From Motacilla alba alba (Eukaryota > Chordata > Aves > Passeriformes > Motacillidae), in assembly GCF_015832195.1 (NCBI RefSeq), contig NC_052018.1, positions 62,247,666 to 62,311,665 on the forward strand: DNA of 64,000 bases. The letters run 5' to 3'. This document shows positions 61,090-64,000 of the stretch, piece after piece. The number at the start of each line of letters is the position of its first letter. Position 1 is the stretch's first letter. Position numbers and translations under genes: made by a program. The notes below the pieces were generated by a model that searched no databases, had not been told where the DNA came from, and saw only the letters and a list, made by a program, of their open reading frames with translations.

Positions 61090-64000
61090 ATTTTTCATGA
61101 GTTCAGAGAATTATAATCAATATAATTTTTTTCTTTGTCTCATTCTGCTGAGTTGTTTCTCTTTTGCTTGAGATGTTGCCAAGGATTCACAATGTAAGGT
61201 TCTATTTGAACACTGCTTTTAAAAAACAAACCAAACATGTATTTTTTTTTTCACAACATTGAGAAAAGAACTCAAAACTCCATCACCTTTCCCACACTGT
61301 TCTTTTTAGTAGTTGGAACTATTAAGCTTTTCTGAAATGGAAATATAGCCTGCATAATATATATTGCAATGAAGGTGATTAAATTTAATGTATTTACTAT
61401 GGCTATAGTATGGCTATTTAGGAAGTTTTTTTTCCATTAGTGTAAAACCTTGTTGGATGACCTAGGGCTAATGCTAAGTAACCTTTATGTGTATTCTCGG
61501 ACTTGTATTCCAACTGCATTAATAAATTAAGCATGTCATTTTAAGGTTTCCATGGTGGCATCCTGACAAAAGCATCCATAAATCCAACAGCACAACTGCA
61601 TAAAGCATGCCTATGTACTGTAAAAACATCTCCAAGAGTTACAGTATGGTTTTCAAGAATCACAAAAAAAAAAAAAAACAAAACAAAACCCAACTTTGGA
61701 AAAAAATGGTAATTTGTCAAGCTACAGAGACCTGGTTTCACTCTGTTTAAACAGACTTTTTCCACATGCGAGGGGAGGAAGAAAATGAGCAAGCAGAAAG
61801 GAATGGGGAAGGTCCAGTCATACATTCAAACAATACTGCTTTTCTTCTTACGATGCACAAAGAGGAACTGAAACTCTTTTGTATTGATTCTTTTCATAAA
61901 AATTAATTTGCATAAAATTTTTGTCTCAATTATGTGAGACATTATGGACACCTACACCATAAAGCTAACCATAAAAAATAAACATCAACATGTATTTTTA
62001 ATTTCATTTCTGAGAAAATTAAGAGTGTGAGAAATAATCTCTCTACATGAAATACAATTCAACAAAATAAAAAATCAAAAACCATACTATCAAGTTACAT
62101 ATCTTGCAGGCTCCCTATTAAAAAGGATGTTAAAATTTTGATTCACTCAGCATTTGTGTCCCTTTTAAGATGCATGTAGACATACCCTGGTAATGAAAGC
62201 AAAAGTCTTCACCAATTCCCATTACCACTTGTAATGAACTGCAAAGAATACTAAGGATTTGAAGAAAGCCTGAATTCTGCTTTCCTTCCTACAACAGTTT
62301 ATTTTGTAGCATTGAGCAAGTCAATTACTTCTGTGCATTAATGAAAATTAAGAAAGAGCCTATTTGTTGCTCTATTGAGAAATAATTAGCTTCTACAAGT
62401 TGCACACATGGATTTTTAGCAAAAGCTTTATAATGTTTACTTAGAAATTCTATTTTTGCAGTTGTTTAAAATTCAGTTCGCTTCACATACTCAGGTCAGC
62501 TTTACCACACTATGAGCCTGACCACTAAAAGAGCACTCATTTAAAGCTGAAAATATTTAACTGAAACTATTCATTACATTCAATATAACAAGAGATTTTT
62601 CTCTCACATGTTGCATTCTCCATTAAATCATCAATCTGCTGCAATTTGACAAAGATGAAGTGATGTTTGCAGTTGGAATTGCATCATAAGTATGTCTGGC
62701 TACAGCTGCATGGACAGCTAAGGAAAAGGCCTTGGAAAAGACTGTAAGTTGAAGAAGAAATTAATTAGTTTACTAATGCTTCACTTCAAATACAGCTGTG
62801 CCTACACTGGAGCACATTTCAGTGGGTAAGATACCCATGCCAGTGTTTAAGTCTGTAGGGTGCCTTTAGGTTAGGAAAACATAATAACAAGAACAAACAA
62901 GTAGCTTGGATATAAAACTATCCTACTCGGTATTTGTTCACAAATATTTGAATTTACTTATGTTGCAGTGTTTCTGGAACACTAATATATAAATAGTATT
63001 TTATCCAGGAAATTGCAAATAAATTATATTTGGCACCCAGGCTCTTAGACACTATAAAGATAATAATAAACTGAAATAGATGTTCAGTACACATTCTCCT
63101 TAAAAAAAAAATCACGATAATATCCTTTTTTTTTAATGTAACACTGTCCAGGACATATAAATTACAATGTGGAGATGCATCAAAATGTGAGATTACATGA
63201 TGAAAAGATTGAGAACCAGAAGAGAAACTAGTTTTCTAATGTTTTGACATGTTCAGAACAAAAGTACTAAGTAGAAAATTACAAGTCTACTCATAACTTA
63301 TTAGAAGTAATATTTATATTACTTTATATTAAATTATATTTCATATGTGTGCACAAATATAAATACAGTGGTCAAATATATTTATACATACATTCAGAAA
63401 ACTTTATGCAGCCACCCCTATAAGGTGGCTCTACAGGTCAGATACATACTCTACAAGGCAGATCTTTCCCTTTAGCACTGTAGATTCTATTGACCCTTTT
63501 AATTGGGAAAAATTTGTATTACTAAATCTAAGCTTAAGAGATAAATTAGCATCAGCTTAATTGACAAGCCACAAAGTTTCACATGCCAGCTCAGAGGAAA
63601 ATGACAAACTATTTGATGGTCTCAGTTGTTCCACTAGGTGTGTGAAGAATGATACACAGAGGTTGATATTGTGCAGAATTAGTCTGTTTTATTCTGCATA
63701 GTGAAAATATCCATTCCAATGACATCCTATCTCATAAGAAACCAAACTTTGAAATTTGTATTCAATCTGCATTGAGGAGAAAAGCAAAGAAACTGGTCAC
63801 TAACAAAACCTATGAAACTGATCACTATCTAAAGCAAAACAACTTGTTCTGACACACACTCAGTTTGGTTAAGTGGATGTCCTTGGAATTAATCTCCTTA
63901 ACTGTTAGATAAAGTGGGAACCTCAAGGAATCCTGTACAGGGAGCTCAGGTAGCCAGGGGAAGCAACTGAAAACACAAGGAAAAGGAGGATGAGTGAGAA

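Larger units (their letters stand above)
57960..64000 (-). other. VTA1: VTA1 intron(s), continuing beyond the window
   Basis: Upstream of the Ser-rich linker exon. I searched for the exons encoding the MIT-domain part (a KYARWK-type helix and the segment before the linker) and did not find them, so they lie beyond 64000. Apart from the two candidate exons above and a hairpin at 61056-61089, it is AT-rich with T- and A-runs (about 60840-60853, 61664-61678) and no recognised transposon. Confidence 0.7.

Noticed and set aside
1..64000. CRISPR arrays, bacterial operons, phage or plasmid features
   Set aside because: The sequence is vertebrate nuclear DNA; no regularly spaced repeats or prokaryotic gene organisation is present.

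Overview
The window is nuclear DNA of a bird, most likely a passerine. It is AT-rich and intron-dominated, with one strong CpG island and small exons bounded by GT-AG splice sites. Its repeats are CR1 LINEs plus one tRNA-Ile-derived SINE with a CR1 tail, of the TguSINE1 type known from songbirds. The species cannot be named from the sequence alone.

Two protein-coding genes are supported, both on the minus strand and arranged head-to-tail. On the right (about 47.4-64.0 kb) lies the 3' half of VTA1 (LIP5), the cofactor that stimulates the ESCRT disassembly ATPase VPS4. Three confident coding exons are present: 57786-57959, 55915-55995 and the terminal exon 48692-48837. They encode the Ser/Pro-rich linker and the complete C-terminal VSL domain. 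The exons for the N-terminal MIT domains lie beyond position 64000. On the left (1 to about 12 kb) lies the 5' end of ADGRG6 (GPR126), an adhesion GPCR. Its CpG-island promoter and presumed exon 1 are at about 11.03-13.06 kb, and the signal-peptide exon is at 6335-6435. The CUB exon and everything after it lie before position 1. VTA1 next to ADGRG6 on one strand is the conserved vertebrate gene order. The two genes are physically linked but have no known shared pathway.

Between them (about 13.1-47.4 kb) is intergenic DNA. It holds CR1 pieces at 25.2, 27.9-28.5 and 36.3 kb, a probable old CR1-like fragment and a MIR-like fragment near 42-43.5 kb, and a probable endogenous-retrovirus fragment at 43.06 kb. 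It also holds a 118-bp uninterrupted (TTTTC)n microsatellite at 15.82 kb and several compact hairpins. VTA1 introns carry a 740-bp CR1 and the SINE.

Most open reading frames in the window are chance frames, repeat-derived frames or frames within the CpG island, and are not annotated as genes. I found no new biological system. The best leads are two possible phase-compatible cassette exons of VTA1 (58169-58267 and the 58757-58817 region), a tandem NAGNAG acceptor in the same gene, the unresolved exon 1 and start of ADGRG6, and a few near-perfect hairpins.
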